Origin: Ruminococcus flavefaciens FD-1
Lineage (GTDB): Bacteria > Bacillota > Clostridia > Oscillospirales > Ruminococcaceae
DNA length: 64,000 nt
NCBI GenBank assembly: GCA_000174895.1
Contig: ACOK01000104.1
Location: forward strand, 1-64,000
Direction: 5' to 3'
Shown: positions 16,499 through 25,962 of the stretch, in pieces
Numbering within the stretch: position 1 is the stretch's first letter
How the letters are laid out: each line of letters opens with the position of its first letter
Translations under genes and position numbers: made by a program
Notes under the pieces: generated by a model
The model's input: only the letters and a program-made list of their open reading frames with translations
The model's database searches: none
Told to the model about the DNA's origin: nothing

Positions 16499-16518
16499 CG
16501 GACAGCAAAAGCTGTCCG
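16499..16518 (-). terminator. Terminator of the XRE/zinc-ribbon gene
   Basis: CGGACAGC / GCTGTCCG with a TTTT loop, then TTTTGTC on the minus strand, 6 bp past the stop. Confidence 0.75.
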
Positions 16519-16523
16519 CCGGT

Positions 16524-17282
16524 TCATCTTTTTTTATAAAGGATAAGCTCAGGTTCGGTTACGTCTTTGCCATAGGTGCTGACCAGCAGGAAATCTGCAT
16601 TCCCTATAACACCGAAAAAGCGTTCGTTCTCGCCCTCAAGCTGGTTTCCGAAGTATGTGGCATTGTCATCCAGAAATTTCACATTAATACCACCGGGCAG
16701 AGGATATTCTAAATTGACATAGCCTCCTACAAGAGCGTTCAGCTTCTCCACCCTCGGCATACCTTTTATGCCCAGAGCGTTGAACTCGTCGATCAGCTTT
16801 TCCTTGAATTTCTCGGTTTTTCCGCCGTCTTCAAGATCCTTATGATCCTTCCAGTATTCAAGCCCGGGAAGCATTCCTTTCATGTAGGTCCGTGCCTGTT
16901 CCTCGGAAAATCCGTCCCCTGCCATATGCTTCACGCAGACATCTATCAGATCATCCATATCGTGATAGGTATAGTTTCCGTCGGCATAGCACCATTTGCA
17001 GTATCCCTCATTGATAATGCCGTCAGGCTCACGGCTCATCATTTCGTCCTCCAGCGGCATTCCGCAGCACTGGCATATCAGCTTCTGAGGCGAGCCGAGA
17101 AGAGTATTTATCGACACATCAAAAAGCTGCGAGAGAAGTTTCAGAGTCTCGGTATTCGGCTGAGTTTCGCCTGTTTCCCAGCGTGATACCGCCTGACGAG
17201 TCACGAACACCTTTTCCGCAAGCTGTTCCTGTGACATACCTTTTTTGTTTCTGAGTTCAAGTATAACTTCTTTGGTTTCCAT
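16524..17282 (-). CDS. XRE-family regulator fused to a zinc-ribbon and effector-like domain
   Basis: A 252-residue protein from the ATG at 17282 (AGAGGTG six bases upstream). Residues ~1-65 are a helix-turn-helix (MSQEQLAEKVFVTRQAVSRWE). Residues ~70-105 hold a putative zinc-ribbon with CQCCGMPLEDEMM and GYCKWCYADG, as in the PF12674 family. The C-terminal ~110 residues resemble the small-molecule-binding half of AraC-type GyrI-like proteins, with low confidence. Transcription starts very close to the gene (promoter 17302-17329), so it may autoregulate. Target and ligand are unknown. Confidence 0.85.
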   Translation of the reverse strand: METKEVILELRNKKGMSQEQLAEKVFVTRQAVSRWETGETQPNTETLKLLSQLFDVSINTLLGSPQKLICQCCGMPLEDEMMSREPDGIINEGYCKWCYADGNYTYHDMDDLIDVCVKHMAGDGFSEEQARTYMKGMLPGLEYWKDHKDLEDGGKTEKFKEKLIDEFNALGIKGMPRVEKLNALVGGYVNLEYPLPGGINVKFLDDNATYFGNQLEGENERFFGVIGNADFLLVSTYGKDVTEPELILYKKR

Positions 17283-17301
17283 AATCATCACCTCTGAGAA
17301 C

Positions 17302-17329
17302 AGTATACCATATCTGACAAAAAAATCAA
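17302..17329 (-). promoter_or_regulatory. Promoter of the XRE/zinc-ribbon gene
   Basis: TTGATT (17329-17324), 16 bp, TATACT (17307-17302) on the minus strand. The leader would be only ~15 nt. Confidence 0.65.
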
Positions 17330-17333
17330 GCAA

Positions 17334-17794
17334 CTGCCTGTTGCGAGCTGACGCCAGCTCGACCGCCTGTCACGCTTCGCTCGCAAGCTCGCTTACTCTC
17401 TGCGAAACTTTTACTCTGCTTTCGCACGACGGCAGTAAATTCGTGAATGGTTTAATATTAATTTCAATGTATACCACGGGCGGCGGAACGCCGCCCCTAC
17501 ATTCTCAATTCTGAATTCCTGACACCGAAAAAGGCACACAATGTGCGCCCTACAGACTGTCAAAAAACTAATTTTGGGACGTCGAGGACGCCGTCCCCTA
17601 CAAAAGCATTCACGAAGAATAGCCGAATTGTAGGGGCTGGCGCACTTAACACGTGCCCTTCCCCTTTGTCACTGCGTGACATTTCCCCACACTGTGGGGA
17701 ATCACCCGACAGCCCATTTTTTTACGATAATATATGACTTTTTTGACAAGCTGAAGGGCGCACAATGTGCGCCCTACTACTTTCTATGAACTGA
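17334..17794. repeat. Gene-free stretch packed with short palindromes ending in CCCTAC
   Basis: At least five units: 17478-17500 (GGGCGGCGGAACGCCGCCCC + TAC), 17532-17553 (GGCACACAATGTGCGCCC + TAC), 17576-17601 (GGGACGTCGAGGACGCCGTC + CCCTAC), 17630-17660 (inverted, starts GTAGGGGC) and 17755-17777 (GGGCGCACAATGTGCGCCC + TAC). Other hairpins are GTCACTGCGTGAC and TTCCCCACACTGTGGGGAA near 17668-17702. No open frame of note. Similar units recur elsewhere in the window. Confidence 0.7.
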
Positions 17795-18535
17795 TTACTT
17801 CAAAAGGCGATGCACCATTACCTTGCGGCATTCCTTTTCAAGCTTGTCGTCAATAGGAATGAGCGGAGTTATGATTTCGTCTCCCCTGTTCATGCAGTAC
17901 TCTATCATATAGTCCGAAATTTCGGGATTCTTCGCCAGGCACGGACCATGGAGATATGTTGCGATAACATTCTTCTCGCAGTAGCCCTCAGCCTCGGACT
18001 TGGAGCAGTTTCCGTTTCCGTAGAGCACCTTTCCGAATGGTGTCTTTATGCCCTGAGTCTGACCGCCGTGATTCTCGAATCCGACCACTTTCACAGGCTT
18101 GCCCGTTATCTCTGTCTCGATGACGATATTGCCGATACAGCGCTTTCTGCGGCTGTTGGGAGCAACTGTGTAATAATCGAAAAGTCCCAGTCCCTTGATG
18201 TCATTTCCGTCAGCGTCACGGTAATACTTGCCCATGAGCTGATATCCGCCGCAGATGAGGAAAAGGAATGTGCCGTTCTTGTACGCTCTGATTATGCCCT
18301 CACGGCATTTTAGCAGATCTTCGGAGATGTGCTGCTGCTCAAGATCAGCGCCACCGCCTATATAGATGAGGTCATACGCCGTAAAATCAGGCATTTCCGA
18401 ATCGATGGAATAGGTATCCACCACGCAGTCTATACCACGCTTCGTACAGCGGTATTTCAGTATCTCCATGTTTCCGCTGTCGCCGTAAAGGTCCAGCATA
18501 TCCGCATACATATGAAGTATCTTTATAGTTTTCAT
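17795..18535 (-). CDS. gatD: Lipid II isoglutaminyl synthase, glutamine amidotransferase subunit GatD
   Basis: A 246-residue class I (triad) amidotransferase of the CobB/CobQ type. The nucleophile Cys lies in LFLICGGYQLMG (residue ~95). IYIGGGADLEQ comes before it, and the later His is in ATYLHGPCLAKNPE. GatD supplies ammonia from glutamine to MurT, which amidates the alpha-carboxyl of D-Glu in lipid II, a peptidoglycan change typical of Gram-positives. Its ATG overlaps the murT stop (ATGA), so the pair is translationally coupled. A GGAGG site lies inside the end of murT. Confidence 0.93.
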   Translation of the reverse strand: MKTIKILHMYADMLDLYGDSGNMEILKYRCTKRGIDCVVDTYSIDSEMPDFTAYDLIYIGGGADLEQQHISEDLLKCREGIIRAYKNGTFLFLICGGYQLMGKYYRDADGNDIKGLGLFDYYTVAPNSRRKRCIGNIVIETEITGKPVKVVGFENHGGQTQGIKTPFGKVLYGNGNCSKSEAEGYCEKNVIATYLHGPCLAKNPEISDYMIEYCMNRGDEIITPLIPIDDKLEKECRKVMVHRLLK

Positions 18536-19872
18536 TCCTGTTTACCTCCATGCTTTGCGATATAGCGTTTCAGTGCAGCTCTTGTGGGCTGGACTGCGGT
18601 ATAGTTTGCGATAACGAATTTGCGTCCCTCGGTGCTTGCAAGCTCCTCCACCGCCTTGTCAAGGTCGGGACGTACAACTATCTTTGACTGGTCATAGCCC
18701 GAACATTTGATACGTACAGCGATATCGTAGGCTCTTGTGCCCGAAGTAACGACTCTTGTCACACGCTCGAAAATGCTGAAGTTGATGTCCCATATCCACG
18801 AAACATCAAGTCCGTCGGCAATGTTGTCATTGAGGACGAAGAGAAGTTCCTTTTCGCCCTTCATTTCGTTCATTACACGGAGAGTCATATTTGCTCCCAC
18901 AGGATTCTTAGCCAGATTCAGCGTAGTCTTGCGGTCGCCCAGCATGAAGTTCTCCATACGGCCGTTCTTGACGGTGTAATTGTTGATAACGCCCTCTGTC
19001 ACGGACTGCTTTATTCCGTAAAGCTTTGCTGCTGCGGCAACTGCTGTCATGTTGTACACATTATAAATGCTGTTCAGCTTAGGCGAATAGGTATGGCCGT
19101 CAGCTGTGAAAACAGGCTTGTCCAGGTCGATACCGCTTGCTGTGATATAGGGCTCATAGTTTCCGAATCCGCATTTCTTGCAGATGAATTTGCCGATGTG
19201 GGAATACTGGTAGAATTCGTACTCCAGAGGTTCGCCGCAGAAAGGACAGAATCTTCCCTCTGATGCCTCGAAAATCTTATGTGTAGCGAATGCATATGGC
19301 TCGGCACGGAAATACTTCACGTTGGTATTTTTCGGATTAGCCCTGCCGAGACGGGCAGTATTCGGGTCATCGCCGTTGAGTATGAGATTTCCCTCGAATG
19401 TCTTGCAGAAGCCGTTTATCTTCTGGATGAGAGTTTCCATCTCGCCGTTTCTGTCCAGCTGATCACGGAAGAAATTCAGCACCACAAGGGTGTCAAGCTT
19501 CAGCTGTGAATACACCACAGGAACGTGGGATTCGTCAGTTTCAAGTATAAGGTAGTCAGCTTTGACTTTTCCCGACATATCGCAGTATTTCAGCAGCATT
19601 GAACATATGCCCGTATCAAGGTTGTTGCCCTCACGGTTGATGATTATTTTCTTTCCGCTCTTCTCAAAAAGCTGAGCGATACAGTTGGTAACGGATGTTT
19701 TGCCGTTGGTGCCTGTAACTGCGATGATGGGACAGTCCACCTTGAAAATGGAACAGCACTTATGTCCCGTCAGGTGCCACAGCACGATACCCGGCAGATT
19801 TCCGGCATTGCGCTTCATCAGGTGAAGCAGCTTTACGATTATCTTTCCTAATAGTATAAGTATCCTTTTCAA
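18532..19872 (-). CDS. murT: Lipid II isoglutaminyl synthase, Mur-ligase-like subunit MurT
   Basis: A 446-residue protein from the TTG at 19872, which has AAGGAG six bases upstream. The frame can be read back to 19950, but that ATG lies in an intergenic repeat and has no ribosome site. The Mur ligase central domain has the P-loop AVTGTNGKTSVTN and the ETDESH metal site. An inserted zinc ribbon (CPFCG ... CKKCG, residues ~205-235) is diagnostic of MurT. The C-terminal DUF1727 region (LNLAKNPVGANMTLR) follows. It activates the D-Glu carboxyl of lipid II with ATP for amidation by GatD-derived ammonia. Confidence 0.93.
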   Translation of the reverse strand: MKRILILLGKIIVKLLHLMKRNAGNLPGIVLWHLTGHKCCSIFKVDCPIIAVTGTNGKTSVTNCIAQLFEKSGKKIIINREGNNLDTGICSMLLKYCDMSGKVKADYLILETDESHVPVVYSQLKLDTLVVLNFFRDQLDRNGEMETLIQKINGFCKTFEGNLILNGDDPNTARLGRANPKNTNVKYFRAEPYAFATHKIFEASEGRFCPFCGEPLEYEFYQYSHIGKFICKKCGFGNYEPYITASGIDLDKPVFTADGHTYSPKLNSIYNVYNMTAVAAAAKLYGIKQSVTEGVINNYTVKNGRMENFMLGDRKTTLNLAKNPVGANMTLRVMNEMKGEKELLFVLNDNIADGLDVSWIWDINFSIFERVTRVVTSGTRAYDIAVRIKCSGYDQSKIVVRPDLDKAVEELASTEGRKFVIANYTAVQPTRAALKRYIAKHGGKQE

Positions 19873-19894
19873 ATTTATCTCCTTGTTCTGAAAA

Positions 19895-19980
19895 ATCAAT
19901 TGTAGGGAAGCCCTCCCCGGGCTCCAGTCAGCTAAAATCATGTACCGCACGGGAGAGCGAGAGCGCCCTCCCCTGCATCA
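19895..19980. repeat. GTAGGG/CCCTCCCC-type intergenic repeat upstream of murT
   Basis: Ends with GCGAGAGCGCCCTCCCCTGC and contains GCCCTCCCCGGGCTCC. A related unit at 41866-41936 has GCCCTCGGGCTCCC ... GCGAGGGCGCCCTCCCCTAC. The two share their ends and a ~40 bp variable middle. It also fills the gap between the helicase stop and murT. Confidence 0.6.
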
Positions 19981-19983
19981 TAA

Positions 19984-22900
19984 CTAACAGCTTATAATAC
20001 GTCCTTCTTCGTCAAAGGCTATCCAGCCCCTGCCCTTAGCGGTCTTGATTCCCATAGCTACAGCAGTTTCAAGAGCTGCGCTCATACGTGTATAGCCGAA
20101 CAAATGTGCAGCCTCACGCAGCAGGTCGTCCCTTGTCATAGCCACCTGACGTGCCATTATGCGCTTTATGCCTACTGCGATCTCCTCGGGAGCGATATCA
20201 TCGATATCCCTGCGTCCCTCGTCCTTGCCGAGAGTGCGGCATATGTCATAGCTTTCCCTGTCCTGGGACTCAGCCCACACAAAGGTATTGTCTCCGCTCT
20301 CGGAGCATACGCCCTCTGATACAGCAAGCGCAGCCTCGAATGCAGCCTTTGAAGCGGCAGAAGCACGGCTCACTCCCCAGCTTTCGTAAGTCTTCTTTTC
20401 CAGAAGCTTGCGGCTTATGGGAGCTTCAGCAGCAAGGATGTCATTGATACACTTTGCTATCTTCTGAGCATTGCCCTCGCTGAAATCAGCAGCCTCGCCC
20501 ATAGGCTTGACCTGATATGGCTCGTACTTGTCGAACATTTCCTCGAAACTCTGAACTTCCTCGGTCTCGAAGACTATCTCCTGCTTTGGCTTGGACTCCT
20601 CTTTCTTCTCCACGGGATGACGGTATCTTTCAACTGCGCCCTCTATCTCTGACTTTATCTTGCTGAGGACCTTGTCCTTGTTGTCCAGCCAGTCAAGGAT
20701 ATAAACGCTCATGACGCTCCAGCCCAGTCCCTTGAGTACGCCCGGCTGAGAAAGTGTGCGGTCGCTTGCGGTGCCATTATGATAATTGGCTTCACTTCCG
20801 CAGTTTATACCAAGCAGGTAAGAATCGGGCTTGTCGGGATTCACAACGGCCACATCTATCCTGTAGTCGGAGCATCCCACGCTGCACTTGCAGTCATAGC
20901 CCATATTCTTCACTTCTTCGGCAACTATCTGCTCAAAGCCGCTGCCGCTTATCTGACTTCCCGCACGAACAGGAAGAGCACTTCTGCCCTTTGCGGCAAA
21001 TTCGAGGAAGCCTTTAAGTCCCTCAACGCCGTCGGAGCGTGTACGTGAAAGATCGATCATATCGGGCGTGATTACTGAGAAGACTATCATCTCGCACTTT
21101 GAACGGGATATCGCTACATTAAGACGTCTCCAGCCTCCGTCCCTGTTGAGGGGGCCGAAGTTCATCGAGACCTTGCCCTCCTTGTCAGAGCCGTAGCCGA
21201 TAGTGAACATGATGACATCACGCTCATCGCCCTGTACGTTTTCGAGGTTCTTGATGAGTATAGGCTCATACATCTCGTTAGCCCATGTCTCCAGCTGAGG
21301 ATCCTCACGGAATGCGTCCATGAGAAGGTCGTCCACCAGATTCTGCTGAGGAAGGCTGAAGGTAACAACTCCTATGCTCATCCTGCGGAGCTGCGGATCG
21401 GCAAGTCTGCGGCATATCTCAGCCACAACAGCCTGTGCCTCGGCCTTGTTTGTACGTGTGGAGCTCTTGTCGTAGTAGCCCTCAACGTGTACCCAGCTGA
21501 CCTTGGATGTCTGGTCATCAGGCGACGGGAATGTGTAAAGCTTGTTTTCGTAATACTTCGCATTGCTGTAAGCGATAAGGCTCTCATGGCGTGAACGGTA
21601 ATGCCACAGCAGATGCTTCTGAGGCATTGAAAGTGCCAGACAATCGTCCAGTACGCTTTCAAGGTCTTCCTTTTCGTAGTTCTCCTCGTCCACCTGATTG
21701 GAGGCAAAGAAGCTTGTAGGCGGAAGCTGTTTCGGGTCGCCCACGACTATGACGTTCTCACCTCTTGCGATCGCCCCCACAGCCTCGCAGGTAGGAAGCT
21801 GTGAAGCCTCATCGAATATGACAAGGTCAAATTTCGGGTACGATGGGTCGATGTACTGAGCCACGGAAATAGGGCTCATCAGCATTACGGGGCACATACG
21901 TCTCAGCAGATTTGGTATGCTGTCGAAAAGCTTTCTTATGCTCATCATGCGTCCGTTGCTCTTGATAGCCTTCTGGAGTATGCCTATCTCAGAGGAATTT
22001 GCAGAACTGCCCGGTGCAGGTATCTTCGCTGAAAGTTCAGCCGCAAGCTCCTTGATGCTGAGTTCGGAGAACTTGTCCAGCACCTCGCCGAAACGTCTTA
22101 CGGTGTCCTCAAAGAGAGTGCCGTTGAAATCGGCAAGCTCCTTGCTTCGGGAAATAGTTGCAGTAACTGCGGACTTGCTCAGGTCAGCTTCAAAAGCTTC
22201 GGTAAGCTGTTCTGTGGGGACTTTTCCCGAGAGGTAAGCGTCAGCCACATTGCCGATGCCGAACTCTCTCAGCTTTTTGCAAATGCCGACAATGCCGGAC
22301 CATTCTTTCAACTGGGGCAGAGCGCCGATAACGCCGTCAGCCCTCTGTGAAGCCTCAGCGCACCAGTTATCCCCTGCGAAAAGCTTTTCGGGAACAACTC
22401 CGAAGTCACGGCTCAGTTCGTCCACAGTCCTGTCGAGAGCATCGAATCCCGAAACTGTCTCTGCGCTGTCAAGTGAAGCGCAGATGGACTTCTTTGCATT
22501 GCCGTCAAACGGCGAATCTTCAATAAGCTTTCCTATCTTCTCGGACTTTTCAACAGCCTTTTCCAGAGCTGTCCAGTCGGTGTTTTCGCCGTTCCAGACA
22601 GGCGCAAGGCTTTCCTTCAGCGCTGCCGGAGCGTCCTCTATTTCCTTTTTCAGTGCGGCAAGCTGATTCAGCTTTTCGTACTGTGATACGATGTTTTCCT
22701 TTGTTACGGTGTCCTTTGACTTGGCATGAGCCGCAAGTTCGGTCACCAGTTTCTTTATGCCGAAATGCTTTGAAAGGAACCATTTGCTGTCGGCAGTCTT
22801 CCACTTCACAAGAGCGTCGGAGCTGTCGTATTTCAGCACGGACGGCTCATATTTTTCCAGTATCTCTGCCTGTAATGCGGACATATCCCTGCCGCTTGAG

Positions 22901-25725
22901 ATAAGCTTCTCAGCCTGCACCTTCATCTCAGCCCAGCTGCTGTCGGCAACTTTCGGAAGGACTTTTCCCTCCGCCTTTGATGAAGCGATAATATCAGCCG
23001 CAGCCTTGCACTGTTCATATGACATATTATCTGTGCCTGTGACCTTGCTGAGAGATGTACGTGCACTTTCAGCCTTTCCCAGAGCGGATTTCAGTTCATT
23101 CAGCTTCTTCTCTAATGCTCCTCTTGTTTCGGGTGTTACCGACACGGTCTCGCAAACGCTCAGCGGAGTTGTGGTCACATCGCCGAATTCACGTCCTGCC
23201 GCAGCAAGGCTTTCCAGAGTTTCACGCCACATACCGAAGGAACTCTCGCTCATTGAGTCAAGCTGTTCACGGGTGAACTCGAATTTTCCGCCCTTGTCCT
23301 TGTACTTCTCATATCGGACAGCCGCATCGTAAACGGAGAAGCCGAAATTACGCTTCTTGTGGAGCTCTTCCATAATGCCGTTGAGCTCCTGACGCATCTC
23401 ATATATCTTGTCAGCCTGCGCCTTGTACTCGACAGGCGATTTTATCTTTCCGACATTGAGAGTCTCCTCCAGCTGTTTGAGGACAGCTCTTTTCTGCGCT
23501 TTGTTTGAGTGAAGCTCCAGACAGAAAGACCCCAGTCCGACCTTGTCCAGACGCTTCTCAACTACCGCCAGAGCCGCCATCTTCTCAGCTACGAAAAGCA
23601 CGGATTTGCCCTGATACAGCGCACTTGCTATCATGTTGGTGATAGTCTGGGATTTACCGCTTCCCGGAGGTCCGTGAAGCACGAAGCTCTTGCCCTGTGA
23701 AGCCGCATAAACAGCCGCAAGCTGTGAGGAATCCGCACTGAGCGGTACCACAAGATCAGATGGCTTCACTTTCTTGTCAAGGTCAAGAGGAGAGATGTAA
23801 AGGTCATTCTCCGCCCACTCTGTCTTGCCTGAGATAAGGCTTGCAACGACTTTGTTTTCTGCAAGTTCATCTGCACGGTTGCGGATGTCGTTCCACATAA
23901 TGAAACGGTTGAACGAGAACTGTCCCACGAAAGCGTATTCCTCGATATCCCAGCGTGAACGTGCCATAATGCCCTGACGGATGGTGTTGAATATCTTCGG
24001 TATATCAACGCCGTTTTCGTCCATAGGAACGGGATCAAGCCCTTTTATGTCGATGCCGAAGAACTGACGCAGCATCTCCAGCATGGTTATATTCACCTGA
24101 GTTTCCTCGTCACGCATTTTTATGGAGTAGGACTTTTCCTGCACCTTGCGGATGATGTCCACAGGCACCAGCACCAGCGGAGCATATCTGGGCTTCTCGC
24201 TCTTGTCGGTCTCGTACCAGCGCAGGAATCCCATTGCAAGGTAAATGGTATTCGCACCGTTTTCCTCGATGCTTACCTTTGCCTGACGGTGAAGCTTCTT
24301 CATTATCTTTTCAAGGTCAGCCTCTTTCAGATAAGTTCTGAGACGGCTGCTCCTGAATTCGCTTTCGGCAATTGAAGTTATCTGATCCTTGCCGTTTTCA
24401 GCTTCGTATATCTTGCTGTCCGACACCTTCAGTACCATATCATCGGGCACAGGCATTACCTTGAACTCCGTATCCTTGGACATTTCGTCCTCAAGTGTAC
24501 CGAGATCACTTGTCAGAAGCTGAACGCTCATGGTATTGGGGCGGAAATTCAGCAGGCTGTTTCTAAGGCTCAGGTCAAGGAGTTTTCTCTCCCATATCAC
24601 CTGTTTGGTCACTTCTCTGTCGTCAACAAGGGCGGTATCGCCGATTATCTCCAGTTCAGACGGAGCGGCAGTTATCTCGCTGTCCTTGCGTCCGCCGTAG
24701 TCAACGGCTTTGAATGAGTCACCCTCACTTATTCTCGAAGGCATGGGACGTATACCGCCAGAGCGTGTACGTGCGATATCTATGGCAAACACGAAAGAAG
24801 CTGTATCTGCAAGGGCTTCTGCCGCCTTCTTTTCGGCATCATCGAAGTCCACATTCTTGCCTGCGGTAAAGCCTGTACATTCAACAGCTGATATAGCGTC
24901 GATACCGTGAGCAATACGCTTTGTTACGGCTGTTGCATCATATTCCAGACAGTCGGAGAAAGTCTCGTTTTCAAGCCAGCATCCTGCCATAGCGTGACCG
25001 TTCATGAGGATTATCATCGGATTCAGCCCTATGGCTTCAAGGCATGAACAGTACAGGATCGCCAGATCAAGACAGGTGCCTGATTTTGAGTCCAGTACGG
25101 CATCGGGCATACGTATGCGCTGAGCCTCCTCATAGCTTGCAGGCGGCATGGTATAGGCTATGTTCATTTCCTGCAAAGCCGCATAAACAGCACCCATCTG
25201 CTGCTTGACAATGTTGGCATTCCTTGTCTGATAGCCTGTAAAAGCAGGATCGCCCGTCCACTTCTGCATATACTTTCCGGCAGCAGAAATGACCTCCTGC
25301 ACCTTCGGATGATTGGGTGTCACAAATGCCGCAGCTATCTCGGGCATGAAGTTCACTCCCGACCACTGATCGTATGCGAGAAGCTCGATACTGCGCACAT
25401 CGGAAGCTATCACCACGTCGCCCTGTACCGCTTCTATCTTCACGCTTCCCACCATTTTTTCGGTCAGGCCGAAGAGATACTCGGAAATAAGCACTATATT
25501 CACAGGCGAGATCTCCACAGGCTGAGAGGGAGGAAGATCCGCAGGGGATGATTCAAATGTATTGGCAAATGCGGGATCGAAACTGATACGAAGTCTTACG
25601 TTCTTCAGTTCCTGATCCGTTAAATTAGTCATGACAACATTTCTGAAAATGGGGACATAATTCTGCTGCATGGCAAAATTGATCCTTGCAGTCATATTCC
25701 CGCTGAATGATATGATATTCTCCAT
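19984..25725 (-). CDS. Giant DUF4011 / superfamily 1 helicase / Vsr-like protein (Hhe-type defence candidate)
   Basis: A 1913-residue protein. Order: beta-rich N-terminus (1-130); transglutaminase-like segment (~200-260, DSKSGTCLDLAILYC and NGHAMAGCWLE); DUF4011 (~370-600, WERKLLDLSLRNSLLNF); SF1 helicase with Walker A GPPGSGKSQT (~685), a long helical insertion (~770-1200), Walker B VIFDEASQLP (~1300), VVGDPKQLPP and C-terminal NVAISRSK; a Vsr/MTES_1575-type nuclease region (~1588-1680, YRIDVAVVNP ... GWSVMSVYILDW); and a DUF3320-like tail. In related nucleases the strand after RID reads IECDG. Here it reads INCGS, so a catalytic Glu seems lost. DUF4011-helicase-Vsr proteins form the Hhe defence type. 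It is a single gene with its own promoter. Domains are sure; defence is inferred. Confidence 0.88.
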   Translation of the reverse strand: MENIISFSGNMTARINFAMQQNYVPIFRNVVMTNLTDQELKNVRLRISFDPAFANTFESSPADLPPSQPVEISPVNIVLISEYLFGLTEKMVGSVKIEAVQGDVVIASDVRSIELLAYDQWSGVNFMPEIAAAFVTPNHPKVQEVISAAGKYMQKWTGDPAFTGYQTRNANIVKQQMGAVYAALQEMNIAYTMPPASYEEAQRIRMPDAVLDSKSGTCLDLAILYCSCLEAIGLNPMIILMNGHAMAGCWLENETFSDCLEYDATAVTKRIAHGIDAISAVECTGFTAGKNVDFDDAEKKAAEALADTASFVFAIDIARTRSGGIRPMPSRISEGDSFKAVDYGGRKDSEITAAPSELEIIGDTALVDDREVTKQVIWERKLLDLSLRNSLLNFRPNTMSVQLLTSDLGTLEDEMSKDTEFKVMPVPDDMVLKVSDSKIYEAENGKDQITSIAESEFRSSRLRTYLKEADLEKIMKKLHRQAKVSIEENGANTIYLAMGFLRWYETDKSEKPRYAPLVLVPVDIIRKVQEKSYSIKMRDEETQVNITMLEMLRQFFGIDIKGLDPVPMDENGVDIPKIFNTIRQGIMARSRWDIEEYAFVGQFSFNRFIMWNDIRNRADELAENKVVASLISGKTEWAENDLYISPLDLDKKVKPSDLVVPLSADSSQLAAVYAASQGKSFVLHGPPGSGKSQTITNMIASALYQGKSVLFVAEKMAALAVVEKRLDKVGLGSFCLELHSNKAQKRAVLKQLEETLNVGKIKSPVEYKAQADKIYEMRQELNGIMEELHKKRNFGFSVYDAAVRYEKYKDKGGKFEFTREQLDSMSESSFGMWRETLESLAAAGREFGDVTTTPLSVCETVSVTPETRGALEKKLNELKSALGKAESARTSLSKVTGTDNMSYEQCKAAADIIASSKAEGKVLPKVADSSWAEMKVQAEKLISSGRDMSALQAEILEKYEPSVLKYDSSDALVKWKTADSKWFLSKHFGIKKLVTELAAHAKSKDTVTKENIVSQYEKLNQLAALKKEIEDAPAALKESLAPVWNGENTDWTALEKAVEKSEKIGKLIEDSPFDGNAKKSICASLDSAETVSGFDALDRTVDELSRDFGVVPEKLFAGDNWCAEASQRADGVIGALPQLKEWSGIVGICKKLREFGIGNVADAYLSGKVPTEQLTEAFEADLSKSAVTATISRSKELADFNGTLFEDTVRRFGEVLDKFSELSIKELAAELSAKIPAPGSSANSSEIGILQKAIKSNGRMMSIRKLFDSIPNLLRRMCPVMLMSPISVAQYIDPSYPKFDLVIFDEASQLPTCEAVGAIARGENVIVVGDPKQLPPTSFFASNQVDEENYEKEDLESVLDDCLALSMPQKHLLWHYRSRHESLIAYSNAKYYENKLYTFPSPDDQTSKVSWVHVEGYYDKSSTRTNKAEAQAVVAEICRRLADPQLRRMSIGVVTFSLPQQNLVDDLLMDAFREDPQLETWANEMYEPILIKNLENVQGDERDVIMFTIGYGSDKEGKVSMNFGPLNRDGGWRRLNVAISRSKCEMIVFSVITPDMIDLSRTRSDGVEGLKGFLEFAAKGRSALPVRAGSQISGSGFEQIVAEEVKNMGYDCKCSVGCSDYRIDVAVVNPDKPDSYLLGINCGSEANYHNGTASDRTLSQPGVLKGLGWSVMSVYILDWLDNKDKVLSKIKSEIEGAVERYRHPVEKKEESKPKQEIVFETEEVQSFEEMFDKYEPYQVKPMGEAADFSEGNAQKIAKCINDILAAEAPISRKLLEKKTYESWGVSRASAASKAAFEAALAVSEGVCSESGDNTFVWAESQDRESYDICRTLGKDEGRRDIDDIAPEEIAVGIKRIMARQVAMTRDDLLREAAHLFGYTRMSAALETAVAMGIKTAKGRGWIAFDEEGRIISC

Positions 25726-25759
25726 AATGACCTCCTGCCGTTCAAAAAATACTACTTCT

Positions 25760-25788
25760 ATAATACCACATTAACCGTGAAATTTCAA
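25760..25788 (-). promoter_or_regulatory. Promoter of the giant helicase gene
   Basis: TTGAAA (25788-25783), 17 bp, TATTAT (25765-25760) on the minus strand. GCAGGAGG precedes the ATG at 25725. Confidence 0.7.
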
Positions 25789-25905
25789 CCCTCATGCCGA
25801 AAATACGATGTTCCCGGTAAACTTACACAGAGCTGTTCATTTTGAGCAGTTCCGTGGGAGCTGTTTTGTCCCTGTTTCAGCGTACTATTTCGTGATAACA
25901 GCAAA

Positions 25906-25940
25906 AGTGCAGCGTCTTCAGTATACGAGAACGCTGCACT
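25906..25940 (-). terminator. Terminator of the pilus locus
   Basis: AGTGCAGCGT / ACGCTGCACT stem with a 15-nt loop followed by TTTTGC on the minus strand, 23 bp beyond the adhesin stop. Confidence 0.7.
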
Positions 25941-25962
25941 AAAGCGATATTCTTTCAGAATG

